Shown piece after piece: positions 22,013 to 34,500 of a stretch of DNA of 64,000 nt. Each line of letters opens with the position of its first letter. Positions within the stretch are counted from its first letter, which is position 1. The notes under the pieces were generated by a model. It worked only from the letters and a program-made list of their open reading frames with translations, searched no databases and was not told where the DNA came from. The stretch is from Ephydatia muelleri (Eukaryota > Porifera > Demospongiae > Spongillida > Spongillidae), in contig JABACO010000004.1 of NCBI GenBank assembly GCA_013339895.1, positions 1,060,617 through 1,124,616 on the forward strand, written 5' to 3'. The translations under genes and the position numbers were made by a program.

Positions 22013-25000
22013 ATGGACGCACGCCTATTGTACACGTCCGTCGGCTGCAATAGGACTCCCCACAGTGTCGACTGGCATGGCGAGCTGTTTGCTTATGGCG
22101 CCGACAGAGCCATAATGCTTGCCGTATGGGAGGAGGTAACATAGTAGTGCGAATTAAATGATACGTAACTCTGGCGCGAGAAATATATGAACTTCCTTGC
22201 GGTGCGCAGAAGGAGCATCTGGACGCCGTGCTTACCGCGCTGCATGGTCACAAGGAGAGGGTGAACTGCGTGAAATGGATAACTGCACGGAAGTCTGGCG
22301 CCGCTTCCCCGCAAACGCTGGAGTTGCTGTCAGGCTCAGTTGATAAGTCCGTGATACTATGGCAACGGACTGAAGGGGTAGGACATAACACAGAACAGGC
22401 CCATTGATACGTTGCATGGCGCGTTTGAAAAAAAAATTATGTATTCTGCCTCGTTCCACTACTAGGCTGCCTCGTTTTGCTTGGCGCAGACGCTCTGCAA
22501 ACACAGTGGTCCGGTGACTTGTCTTTCTGCCACCTATGTTGCCACGTCAACGGATCAACCCTACACGTTGATTGCTTCTGGCTCGTCCGACTCTACAGTG
22601 GTCATATGGAGGCGCGAGGGATTGACTGGTGTGTAGGGGTGGGGGGGGGGGGGGGGTGGTGGATTGACTCGAGTGTGTAGGGGTGGGTGGATTGACTCGA
22701 GTGTGTAGGGGCGGGTGGATTGACTCGAGTGTGTAGGGGTGAGTGGATTGACTCGAGTGTGTAGGGGCGGGTGGATTGACTCGAGTGTGTAGGGGCGGGT
22801 GGATTGACTGGTGTGTAGGGGCGGGTGGATTGACTCGAGTGTGTAGGGGTGGGTGGATTGACTCGAGTGTGTAGGGGCGGGTGGATTGACTCGAGTGTGT
22901 AGGGGTGAGTGGATTGACTCGAGTGTGTAGGGGGCGGGTGGATTGACTCGAGTGTGTAGGGGCGGGTGGATTGACTGGTGTGTAGGGGCGGGTGGATTGA
23001 CTCGAGTGTGTAGGGGTGGGTGGATTGACTCGAGTGTGTAGGGGCGGGTGGATTGACTCGAGTGTGTAGGGGTGAGTGGATTGACTCGAGTGTGTAGGGG
23101 GCGGGTGGATTGACTCGAGTGTGTAGGGGCGGGTGGATTGACTGGTGTGTAGGGGCGGGTGGATTGACTCGAGTGTGTAGGGGTGGGTGGATTGACTCGA
23201 GTGTGTAGGGGTGGGTGGATTGACTCGAGTGTGTAGGGGCGGGTGGATTGACTCGAGTGTGTAGGGGCGGGTGGATTGACTGGTGTGTAGGGGCGGGTGG
23301 ATTGACTCGAGTGTGTAGGGGTGGGTGGATTGACTCGAGTGTGTAGGGGCGGGTGGATTGACTGGTGTGTAGGGGGCGGGTGGATTGACTCGAGTGTGTA
23401 GGGGTGGGTGGATTGACTCGAGTGTGTAGGGGTGGGTGGATAGACTCGAGTGTGTAGGGGCGGGTGGATTGACTGGTGTGTAGGGGCGGGTGGATAGACT
23501 CGAGTGTGTAGGGCGGGTGGATTGACTGGTGTGTAGGGGCGGGTGGATTGACTCGAGTGTGTAGGGGCGGGTGGATTGACTGGTGTGTAGGGGCGGGTGG
23601 ATTGACTCGAGTGTGTAGGGGCGGGTGGATTGACTGGTGTGTAGGGGCGGGTGGATTGACTCGAGTGTGTAGGGGCGGGTGGATTGACTGGTGTGTAGGG
23701 GCGGGTGGATTGACTCGAGTGTGTAGGGGCGGGTGGATTGACTGGTGTGTAGGGGCGGGTGGATTGACTCGAGTGTGTAGGGGCGGGTGGATTGACTCGA
23801 GTGTGTAGGGGCGGGTGGATTGACTCGAGTGTGTAGGGGCGGGTGGATTGACTCGAGTGTGTAGGGGCGGGTGGATTGACTCGAGTGTGTAGGGCGGGTG
23901 GATTGACTCGAGTGTGTAGGGGCGGGTGGATTGACTCGAGTGTGTAGGGGCAGGTGGTGTGGGCTTGCAGGGGATGTCTGTTGCTCACCTTATTCTGTTA
24001 TAGGCAACTTCTCGGTGACACAAACCATCTCACTAAATGGAGGTTTTGTTTTTGGTATTGACTGGTACATCCTACCCACCATAGACGGTAATGTGTATGG
24101 TTTATTAATGATTAATAAACATGCTTTGATTGGTGTCTCTTAGAACCATTGTTAGCTACTGGGGGGGACAACGCCCTAGTGACCTTGTTGGCTTCCAAGG
24201 ACCATCAGGTAGGATCATAAAGGGATCATGTCCTTCCCCCCCTCCCCTCCTCCCCACACTACCCAATGTAAGTTACTGGTTCTCTATCCCTGTCTTTTTT
24301 GGATTGCTCTCCAGTTTGTCAAAGTGCTGTCTCTAGCAGGACATGAGGATTGGGTGCGTGATCTTCACTTTGCGCAAGATGGTGAGGGTGGAAGGAGGGA
24401 GATGGTGGTGAGCGAGAAGGTGGTGAGGGTGGAAGGAGGGAGATGGTGGTGAGCGAGAAGGTGGTGAGGGTGGAAGGAGGGAGATGGTGGTGAGCGAGAA
24501 GGTGGTGAGGGTGGAAGGAGGGAGATGGTGGTGAGCGAGAAGGTGGTGAGGGTGGAAGGAGGGAGATGGTGGTGAGCGAGAAGGTGGTGAGGGTGGAAGG
24601 AGGGAGATGGTGGTGAGCGAGAAGGTGGTGAGGGTGGAAGGAGGGAGATGGTGGTGAGCGAGAAGGTGGTGGGGGGTAGGAGGGAGATGGTGGTGAGCGA
24701 GAAGGTGGTGAGGGTGGAAGGAGGGAGATGGTGGTGAGCGAGAAGGTGGTGAGGGTGGAAGGAGGGAGATGGTGGTGAGCAAGAAGGTGGTGAGGGTGGA
24801 AGGAGGGAGATGGTGGTGAGCGAGAAGGTGGTGAGGGTGGAAGGAGGGAGATGGTGGTGAGCGAGGTGGTGAGGGTGGAAGGAGGGAGATGGTGGTGAGC
24901 GAGAAGGTGAGGTGGAGGAGGAGGTGGTGAGGGAGAAGGTGGTGGGGAGAAGTTGGTGAGGGAGAAGGTGTTGAGGGAGAAGGTGGTGAGGGAGGAGGTG

Positions 25001-27518
25001 GTGAGGGAGAAGGGAGAAGGTGGTGAGAGAGAGTGGTGAGGGGAGAAGGTGGTGAGGGAGAAGGTGAGGAGGGAGGAGGTGGTGAGGGAGAAGGTGGTAA
25101 GGGAGAAGGTGGTGAGGGAGAAGGTGGTGGTAAGGGAGGAGTTGGGTGATGGGAGGAAGGAGGGAGAAGGTGGTAAGGGAGGATTGTGATGGGAGGAAGG
25201 AGGGGAGGATAGTGAGGGAGGTGGTGAGGGGGAGGTGGTGGTAGTGGAGGGGTGGTGGTGGTGGAGGTTATGATAGAGGAAGTGTTGATGCAGGTGGTGG
25301 TGGTGAAGTGATGGAGGAGGAAGTGAGGGTGGGAGGTTGACAAGGAAGATGATGAGGCATGTGGTGGGTGGCAAGAGATGTGAGGAGGTGGTGAGGGTGG
25401 GAGGAGGGACGAGGAGAAAGTGAGGTGGTAATAGAGGAGTTGAGGGGTCGGTTAGTGTAGCAATGTGAGGATGCAGTGAAGGGGTGGAAGAAAGGTAATG
25501 ATACTGAACAGCCCCGCACAGTGGAGGCGGCATTGCCCTGGATAAGCTTGCGCCTATCTGTTTCCTTCCCTCTCTTACTTCTCACAAGACTCTGGTGATG
25601 TGCTGCTGGCTTCCTGCTCCCACGATACTTACATACGCCTGTGGCGGATGACCTCACGTTCCGGGAGAGACCAGAGCAGCGATGACCTCGCTCTGAAGGG
25701 AAATACTTTTTCTGTCGGTAACAGCTCCCAGCCTCTGAGGTCGTTTGAGGTCAAACTGGATGCATTGTTGATTGGTCACGAGGACTGGATCTACAGTATC
25801 CAATGGCAACCTGTGGAGGTTGTGACCCCCGTGGGGGGTGCATCACCTTCTGTCTGTCATCAACCAATGTGCTTGCTTTCGGCATCCATGGACAAGATGA
25901 TGATGCTCTGGCGTCCAGACCCTGCATCTGGGGTGTGGGTGGAGCAGGTGGGCGGAGGGAGTGTTGTTTTGTTGGGGAAGGGGCGTGGCCACTGTAAGGG
26001 GGCATGTTGTTTGTAGTCACTGTAGGGGGGGGGGGGGGGTATGTGTTTGTTTGGGGGAGGGGGGGTCACTGTCAAGGGAGGGGCATGTGTTTGAGCCATT
26101 GGCCATTGGAGGGAGGTTGTTTCTCTCCATTGTGAAAGCTTGTGTGCAAAAGGTTATGTGGCCAATTATTTTGTTGTTGTGAATTTTAAACTCATCATGG
26201 CAAAGGGTCTTGTAGTTGGTCACAGTCTTCCACAACAGGTCACACCTCTCCTCCTCTTCCAGCACTATTTCAGTTCATCATACCTCATTTCTTATCACCT
26301 TCCATTTCCACCTTCACATATCAATCTCTGTCGTGTCATTTTGTGCTACACCTGTCATCTTGTGTGTGTGTGTCCTTCCACCCCCACAGGTGCGAGTGGG
26401 GGAAGTGGGTGGAAACACGCTTGGTCTGTATGGAGGCGTGTTCAGTCCAGACGGCCGGTTCATCGTTGCCCATGGATACCAGGGAGCGTTTCACCTGTGG
26501 CAGAAATCTGGTGTGCCAGATGAGGAAGGGGAGGAGGAGGGTGGTCGAGAGACGTGGAGGCCAAAGCAGACTCTGGGCGGCCATTTTGGACCTGTGCAGG
26601 ATATTGGTTGGGAGCCGAAGGGGGGAAGGTTTCTGCTCTCGGCTAGTGATGACCAGACTACTAGGCTCCATGCACCTTGGGTTCATGAAGGAAGAAAGGT
26701 CTGAGTTAAGCCTGCTTCAGGGAGTTGTTTGGGAGGTTGCCGTGGCAATAGTTATGTGTGTTTATTAACTCTGTGTCCGTTGTGCTTTATAATAGCAGTG
26801 AAAAACAAAAGGTTAGAACTATTGGGCTGTGTAAACTTATGTTTGGTCCTTGTACACTTTTGTGCAGCTTCAAAATGTAGTTATGTGGTGGCTTGTAATG
26901 TAGCGTTGTAATGGAAGTAGATTAAATGTGGGAGCTGTGTGTCGATGTATGTTCAATGTAGCATAATTATACTACTACATGTGTGAGTGTGAGTGTGTGT
27001 GTTGAGTGTGTGCACACTATCGTACGTTTAAGTACTGTCTCTATCCCACAGGTGACTTGGCATGAGATAGCTAGACCACAGATACATGGCTACGGTGTGC
27101 AGTGTCTAGCGATGACCCATCCTTTCCGGTACATCTCTGGTGCTGACGAAAAGGTCTGTCTTGTTGGCTGCGTATTGTGATCTACCCACCATAGGAGGGT
27201 GTGTTATATTGGACACGTATATTTGAGCATTGATGGACGAATAGGTTGAATTGGCGATGAAAAAACGTAATTTTGGTTTGCAATGGTTTTGTTTCGGCAA
27301 CATTTCATGAGCAAAACTGGTCTAACATTGGGCTATTCCATTATTTAACCATACACCCCTATGGATGACAATAATTGCAAACGTAACTCCCCGGGACAAT
27401 ATATAAAACCACCCCTGGACAGGCATCTGTTATATCTCCAACCACTCGGGACAGACTTTTAAATACCCCCTGGACAAGTTTCTATTTGGTTGCACCTCCC
27501 CTGGACAAGCGTATGTTA

Positions 27519-27555
<37 letters not shown>

Positions 27556-30500
27556 GACAGGCATTTACACCACCACCCCCAGGGAAATATTTCCAGACAC
27601 CTCCCTGGACAACGTCATATTTCAAAACACCCCCCCCCCCCCCCCCCCCCCCCTCCCACCCCACTCCCCCAGACACTATTTATTGTCACCCATAGGGGTG
27701 TACGATTTTTTAATGGAATAGCCAGGCATTATTGTGTGGAATGTTAGATGGGAGTGGTCTAGGAAGTTGCCATAAAGGTTATTGGTTATTTCAAATTCAC
27801 ATTGAAGTCTTTCATCCTTCTTGACCCTTTCCCACTATAGGAAAGCACACGTGTGTAACCAGTTGATCTTGTGTTTCTTTTTCAGATACTTAGGGTGTTT
27901 GATGCGCCGAGTAATTTTTTTGGTAATCTGTCAAGAATATCTGGAGTGCTGTTTGAGGTGTGTGTACAATGTTACATGTGTTGGTCTGGGGATGAGGCAG
28001 AGGCATTAATCTATATAGTGTGTCCTCACATTCAAGGAGAATTGTTTAGAAACTCATGACATGTCTTTTTTTAAATGTCTAATGTCCGGGCGTCATCCCG
28101 GAGGTACATTTGTACACCAGGGTGTATGGAAATTCCTGTGCATCAGAACTGAAATTCAATAGCATTTGTCGTGCATTTTTAGCTCTGGGCTGAAATAGGT
28201 AAGGTGTAGTTCTTTCTACGAACTTCTAACCAGTTTGCCAAAGTGAAGCTCCCCAGTCGCGCCTAGCGTATACCTGTCAGAGGACCTCACTTTGGAAACT
28301 TGGTTAGAAGTTTATAGAAGGAACTAGACCTTACCTATTTCCACCCAAATGCATGACAAACGTGTATGTGCTGTTGGATTTCATTTCTGGTGCGCAGTTA
28401 AAAAGTGGCATTATTCTGAATGTCTGTACATGTACTGTAGGTGTACAAATGTACCCCCAGGATGACGCCCAGGACATTACAAATTGGTTTTTGTTTGTCT
28501 TGGAATGTTTAACATTAATGGTTAAATAGAAATTATTTAGAGTCAACCTAAAAATCAAAGCTTTGATTGTTAATAATTAATTCTAGGTTGTGTCTTTAAA
28601 TTAAATTTTTTTTAGACATTTAATAATTGGTTGTGAAAATAATGTGATACAATAATGTGATACACTACCATGTGTACTAAAAATGTAAATTTATTTGACT
28701 AAATTATTTCGATTGTAATTACATGTAAGTCACCCTTAGATCATAGTGATAGCAACCTTAATTCAGATGTACAATTTTTCCTGAAGCAGTATGCTTGCAC
28801 ATCTGCATAGCTGTGTGAAGTGAAGTACTTACTTCCTGGTATATGCAGACAGATCATCATTGCTGGGCTTGGAAAAAAACAACACTAGTGCGGTCCGAAA
28901 CATAACTTGTGCTTATGTTTTGTGCGGTGATATGACCCATTGTGCACAAAACATGTATAAAGAGTTTATTATTACGCTCACAATTCTTTCAATCTCCTCT
29001 CATTTGTGTTTACTGCACCTGGCCTGCCACTCCCATTCATCAGGTATCCCATCAGCTTCCACTTGGGGCCAGCGTACCAAGTCTAGGCTTGTCAAACAAA
29101 GCTGTTTTTACTGGTGAGGTATTTAGGAGCTCCTTGCTCTTTATTTATCAGTCATTGCTTATTCTTCTCCTGAATGTCCATTACTCTTTTCCCTTCTATG
29201 CATCTCACTTCTCTTCTTCTTTCCAATCCTTTCCCTTGCTCCTCTTGCTCACTCTCACCTCCCCTTCCTCCCTCACTTCTTTCCATTTTCAGATTCCTTA
29301 CCTCAGGATGAAGATGACATTGCAACGAAAAACAGCTTTGCAGATCAGATACCAGCCTTTGCGCCTGTTGACCTCTCTGGTATGTAGTCCGATCTGCTGT
29401 TCCTCTCGTTTTTACCTCACTGTCCATTGCGCATGGGTAACATGGAGTTAGTAGGATCACTTACATCCTTATCGATGTGGTGCAAAATGTTTGTGATGGG
29501 AGTGGTCTAGATAGCTTGCCATTAAAGGTGATTGGTTAGGAGTTATAGCAACCCTAGGCAGCTAGCCGTAGGTGCTTGTGTTTATTCACCCATTTAAGTG
29601 GTAATGTCAGCATGTGCTATGCAGGACACGACACATATGTGTGGGTAATAGCATGGAGGGAAGTCCTGTTGTTTGGGCCAGCAGAATATTCATATCAGAG
29701 CCCAGTAGTACATATGTGACCTGGTAACACCCATTGTGCACCTGCAATGTTTATGCTCTTTGTTTCACTGGTTTCCCTCCCCCCCCTCCTCCTCCTCTTC
29801 CTCCATAAAGAGCCTCCTGTAGAAGACCACCTCCTCCAGAATACCCTGTGGCCTGAGATTCACAAGTTATATGGACATGGCTATGAGATCTTCTCTGTGG
29901 CCAGCTCTCCCGACGGCTGCTATGTTGCCTCTGGTTGCAAGGTGAGAGAGGGAGAGTGTATGCATGTGAGAAGGGGTGTGGGAGGGAGAGTGTATGCATG
30001 TGAGAAGGGGTGTGGGAGGGAGAGTGTATGCATGTGAGAAGGGGTGTGGGAGGAGAGTGTGCATGTGAGAAGGGGTGAGGGAGGAGAGTGTATGCATGTG
30101 AGAAGGGGTGTGGGAGGGAGAGTGTATGCATGTGAGAAGGGGTGAGGCAAGATGTGAGAAGGGGTGAGGGAGGAGAGTGTATGCATGTGAGAAGGGGTGT
30201 GGGAGGAGAGTGTGTACACACACTTGTGCATGTGAGCCATTTGTCCATGCCATGATCGAAGAACAACAATGTTGCTACATGTAAATGAAAGTGAAATCAT
30301 CACTACTCTCTACGTATACCAGTATGCCCATAGGCCCATAGTACTTCATTCCACCATATATACATGTAGCTATAGTACTTTATGTGTGGGTCATTCCACT
30401 ATATATGAACCGTAAACTTTTTATCCCACCATATCTGTTATGTTTGCTTTTCCTATGCCTGTTTGTCTCTGCAGGCCTCCAAACCAGAGCATGCTGTGAT

Positions 30501-31522
30501 ACGTGTATGGGAGACATCACAGTGGCATCAGGTGGCAGCGCTGGCACACCACAGCCTGACAGTGACACAGCTAGCTTTCTCACACTCAGGGAAGCATCTG
30601 CTCGCTGTATCCAGAGACCGCACTTGGTCCCTTTGGAAACTGGACAAGGAAAGAAAAGGTCTGGTGCTTGTTGCGAAGCTATTTTTGTTCTTTTTTTTTT
30701 AATGGGAGGGGAAAAGGGGAGGGATAGATTGGAGGAGGTAACAGTGTGTTTTCCTCATGATCATCTCCTCATCCATGCCGTGTTTTCCCATCTGTTGAAT
30801 TAGAGTGCTTCGCGTTGGTAGCCCAGCTGGGCAAGACCTCCACTGCTCATGCTCGCATTATTTGGTGCTGTAGTTGGACACACGATGATGTGTGCTTTGC
30901 AACTGCCTCTCGAGACAAAAGGGTGAGTGTTGTGCCCATTTGGTCCTTGTCGTGTGGGGTTAGTGAGCTGTGATGGTACTTTACTTGATCCTCCAAATGT
31001 GTTGGGAAAGGTGGCCCTCTGGAGTCAGCAGAGTGTGTTGGAAGGAGGGGAGGAGTGTGGCGAGGGATGGAAGGAAGCTGCTGATGTGCTCGAATTGGAA
31101 GACTCTGTAACTGCTGTGGATTTTGCACCTGTTACTCACCAGGGAAGGTAAGTAAAATACGAACATGTTTTGTGTGTGACACTAAACTTTTTAGATTGCA
31201 TTTCTTTGCTCAGCTATCTTCTTGCTGTGGGTTTAGAGAGTGGCCAGCTACTTCTTTATTTGACTAGTCTGCAATCTGCGAAATGGATGCCACTTTTCAC
31301 ATTTCCCAACTCGTATCCAAAACTGTCTTATTTATTGTTGCCCGTTTGGTGTCCGACGTGGCCTTAACGTTAGGTAGTCTCTGTCACACGTTGACTGTGA
31401 AGAGGTTGCTGTGGAGACCCTGTCGACGAGACGGTGACCATTCGAGCGCAGCGAAGGAGCTGGTTCTTTCGTCGTGTTCGCTAGACAGCTGTGTCAAAGT
31501 ATTTTCTGTACGTTTGGAATAA
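22013..31522 (+). CDS. ELP2: Elongator complex protein 2 (WD40 protein)
   Basis: Eighteen exons: 22013-22135, 22210-22377, 22490-22628, 24004-24087, 24144-24208, 24315-24381, 25589-25947, 26390-26698, 27052-27153, 27886-27957, 29044-29113, 29293-29379, 29811-29941, 30475-30658, 30804-30922, 31011-31147, 31214-31312 and 31378-31522. All phases fit, for 819 residues (human ELP2 is 826). ELP2 is a two-propeller scaffold of Elongator, which makes the cm5U-type modification of wobble uridines in tRNA. Diagnostic blocks are [107 protein letters not shown], and [12 protein letters not shown]. Exon 11 could instead start at 29056. The last exon boundary uses TAG at 31377. Introns 3, 6 and 13 hold donor-adjacent minisatellites. 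Confidence 0.96.
22618..23957. repeat. 28-bp minisatellite seeded on the exon 3 donor, ELP2 intron 3
   Basis: About 47 units built from GGATTGACTCGAGTGTGTAG or GGATTGACTGGTGTGTAG plus GGGCGGGT. The first unit begins inside exon 3 (GGATTGACTG, 22619-22628) and runs through the real splice donor, so the exon/intron junction is itself a repeat unit. The whole-array open frame on the minus strand is an artefact. Confidence 0.95.
24382..25265. repeat. About 40-bp GA/GT minisatellite, ELP2 intron 6
   Basis: Starts at the exon 6 donor (ATG|GTGAGGGTGG). It contains about 12 regular copies to 24900 with cores GGTGAGGGTGGAAGGAGGG and GATGGTGGTGAGCGAGAAGG, then degenerate GGTGGTGAGGGAGAA repeats to about 25265. 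Confidence 0.93.
27331..27723. mobile_element. Miniature inverted-repeat element, ELP2 intron 9
   Basis: 393 bp with inverted ends of about 45 bp: GGCTATTCCATTATTTAACC at left, and the complement of GGCTATTCCATTAAAAAATC at right, each followed by TACACCCCTATGG. The interior holds a degenerate tandem repeat of about 50 bp around CCCCTGGACAAG, with two long poly-C tracts (about 27520-27553 and 27631-27651). I see no clear target duplication. No coding potential; likely a non-autonomous DNA transposon. Confidence 0.72.
28080..28479. mobile_element. 400-bp fold-back element, ELP2 intron 10
   Basis: Nearly the whole element is one imperfect palindrome. The tips TAATGTCC and GGACATTA face each other, followed inward by GGGCGTCATCC and GGTACATTTGTACACC. 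The inner arms around AGGTAAGGTGTAGTTC and ACTAGACCTTACCT pair as well. TA sits at both tips, which would suit a TA target, but this is not proven. No coding capacity. Confidence 0.78.
29942..30215. repeat. About 35-bp minisatellite at the exon 13 donor, ELP2 intron 13
   Basis: Eight or so copies of a unit containing GTGAGAAGGGGTGTGGGAGG and AGAGTGTATGCAT. The array starts at the donor GTGAGAGAGGG itself. Confidence 0.92.
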
Positions 31523-31523
31523 A
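31518..31523 (+). terminator. AATAAA overlapping the ELP2 stop codon
   Basis: AATAAA overlaps the TAA stop of ELP2 (31520-31522) and lies 46 bp before the TTC19-like start codon. It is the only canonical poly(A) hexamer in that gap. Use as the ELP2 poly(A) signal is plausible but inferred. Confidence 0.35.
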
Positions 31524-31569
31524 TATTTCCCCGCGTTAATTAAAAATCATTGTGATGATTTAAAAACAC

Positions 31570-34500
31570 ATGATCATGAGATTCCCGTGGCATTTTGCAA
31601 GGCTATTATCGTTTCGGCGACCGTTTGCATGGCGTTGGCTCGGCACACTTTATGGAAATTTCAGTTCCGTAGGAAGATGTCGGATTCTGCCACACAATGG
31701 ACACGAAAACCCTCTATGGTCGAAACTTGTGTACACTACTGTGATTTATGGTGGTAGGTTAAGTATTTATGCTTGAAAAGAGAACATACGAGCGCAAGTC
31801 ACGAATTGAAACGTATAATTCTTGTGCGATTCTTATATGTTATGGTTTAGAAATTGTTTGCACATGCGCATTAAAAAAAACACAGCTATTTGATTTTAGT
31901 CAACCATGTATTGTAAATTGTGTTTTTAAATACAGCAATTTGATTGTAGTCAACCATGTATTGTAAATTGTGTTATTAAACACAGCTATTTGATTTAGTC
32001 AACCATGTATTGTAAATTGTGTGTGTTTAAACACAGCTATTTGATTTAGTCAACCATGTATTGTAAATTGTGTGTTTAAACACAGCTATTTGGTATTGTA
32101 AATTGTGTTTGTTTATTGCAGGTCTATTTGGCTTCTTCAAGGGTGACACGGCAGATGAGGTGCCTAAGTCAGTGAGAAGGAGAATGCTGGTCGCCCAGCG
32201 TGCGCACGCCAATGGAGACTATGCCAGGTGTGAAAGGTTCTACCATCAGGCACTGGGCCTTCTGGCTTCCTCCAAACACGCCGGAGCAAGGGCGTACCTG
32301 GAAGCGAGGACTGTGATACTGGACAAGGTAACCTTCCCTCCATTTTTTGATATATTGTGCCTGTTCTACCACCACTGTGTTTGATGGTAATTGCAATGTA
32401 CCATAATTTGGGAGAAGTTTGAAATTGGATTTATATATTGTTGCATGAGGTCTGATTATCTGAAATATGTTAACACGAATTAATTCATAAATTAATATAT
32501 GATATCCGAAAATAAATCTACTCAAAACTTCATCACCTGGAAATTATCTAAAACAAATTATGGTTGGCTTGTACACGGTAGTGTTTTGTAATATAGGGAC
32601 CAGGGAGGGGGCAGGAGGGGGAGGGGGAAATGGTCAAGAGAATCATAGCTCAACACATGAGTTGCCTTGCATACAGTGCACTCTACTGGTGCATTGGTAC
32701 ATTGGTGCTCTTACTTCTTGCATACAGTGCACTCTACTGGTACATTGGTACATTGGTGCTCTTACTTCTTGCATACAGTGCACTCTACTGGTGCATTGGT
32801 ACATTGGTGCTCTTACTTCTTGCATACAGTGCACTCTACTGGTACATTGGTACATTGGTGCTCTTACTTCTTGCATACAGTGCACTCTACTGGTACATTG
32901 GTACATTGGTGCTCTTCTTGCATACAGTGCACTCTACTGGTGCATTGGTACATTGGTGCTCTTACTTCTTGTACCATAATGGTACAAAGATTTGGCTATT
33001 TTTGTAATGTGGCATATGATCCACTAGTCAAAAAAAAAAAACCCCACTAAGCCACAGAAACCACAGACCTGTTCCGCAGATGGAATGTTCAATTCGATTT
33101 GCAGATCCAGACTGTCGTCTTAAAGCACGTGAGGCCACATGAATTCTCATGTCTGCTCGTTTGATCTTTTTTCCCCCCAACACATCCTGGATCCTTGCAT
33201 GTCACCTGAATTATTTTGTGGTATTGTATCCACTTGTGCCAACGGAGGGTCATTGCATAACAAGTGCCAGCAAAATCCCTATATCAGTGTTGGTGTCAAC
33301 GATTACATTTTCTGGTACTGTAAGGATGCTGCCTACTTTAAGTACTTCTCTCTCTCCCCCCCCCCCTCCCCTCGATTTCCTTGTTCCTTGTGTGCATTCT
33401 TGCTAGATGACTGGATAGTTGGACTGAGGTGAATGGAAAGTAACCAGAAACATCTTAGTATTTGAGCCTCGATTGAGCCCAAAATGATTTAGAATCCCAA
33501 AATATGCAAAGGAAAACCTATTAAAAAAAACAATGCCACCCACTCAACTTTGGAACCTTGTTTCTCCACTATCCCACTACCTGTATCCATGAGGGGTAAG
33601 AGACTTGTGAAAAGTTGTTTTGGAATGCATTAATCTAGTTCTATTATAAAATATTGACGTGGTGTATTTTCCTTGAAAGACTCCCCCTCTTATAGGGGCT
33701 GGGAGCTTTGTCATTGAACTTAACTCTAATGAGGTGTGTTCAGGCAGAGGGGCATTATATAGGAAGTGTCCTTTCATTTGTTTGTTTTTTGTTTTTTTGT
33801 AAGCCGGTGCAACTTGCTGTCCTTTTTTCAAGACCAGTAAAGAGTGATGATTTTGAATTCATATTGTGCATACTTGACAACAGCTCCAAGCAAAACAATA
33901 GTGTGTTGATCAAAAAGAATAGTCATAATTTTGGTTATGCAATTCACCCTAGTATAGAAGATTGCTATTGAAAACTAGCTACATGTTGTTGGTGGGCATT
34001 GACCAGAGTTACTACATGCATGTGGTTTTGACAAATTCATAGCTTTAGTAGGGTATTTTTCCCATTGCTGTTTTCCAACAAGAACTTCTGCAGGCTAAGT
34101 AAAGCCTTGACAGTTTCAATTCTGTTGATTGTGAGTCCACCTTCCAGTTTGTGTGTGCTGTGTGTAACTCCTGGCCAAGTAGGACAGCCACAAACCAAAC
34201 AGAAGTCTGGTATCTAAGCCTGGTTTCCCACATTGTGGTCTGTTGGGTGCCCTCAATGTAATAAGAACAGCATCTTAGCTTCTTGTAAGCCCATGTGTGT
34301 GCTACTCTCTTGTCCGTTTCTTCATTGGTTGAACATTCATGACCACTCTCCTCTTTTGAGGAGAAGTTTTATGCCAACTGAGGTAGTGGCTACTGAGGTA
34401 TCACACATAGTGGCTACTGAGGTATCACACATAGTGACTACTGAGGTATCACACATAGTGGCTACTGAGGTATCACACATAGTGGCTACTGAGGTATCAC

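Noticed and set aside
22561-23988. Minus-strand 475-residue repetitive frame rich in HTRVNPPAP
   Set aside because: The 28-bp array of ELP2 intron 3 is open by repetition only, and the frame runs antisense through ELP2 exon 3.
30360-30420. GGGTCATTCCACTATATATG in ELP2 intron 13 as another end of the 9562-14508 transposon family
   Set aside because: Only about 11 bases match the tip, and no partner end or duplication was found.
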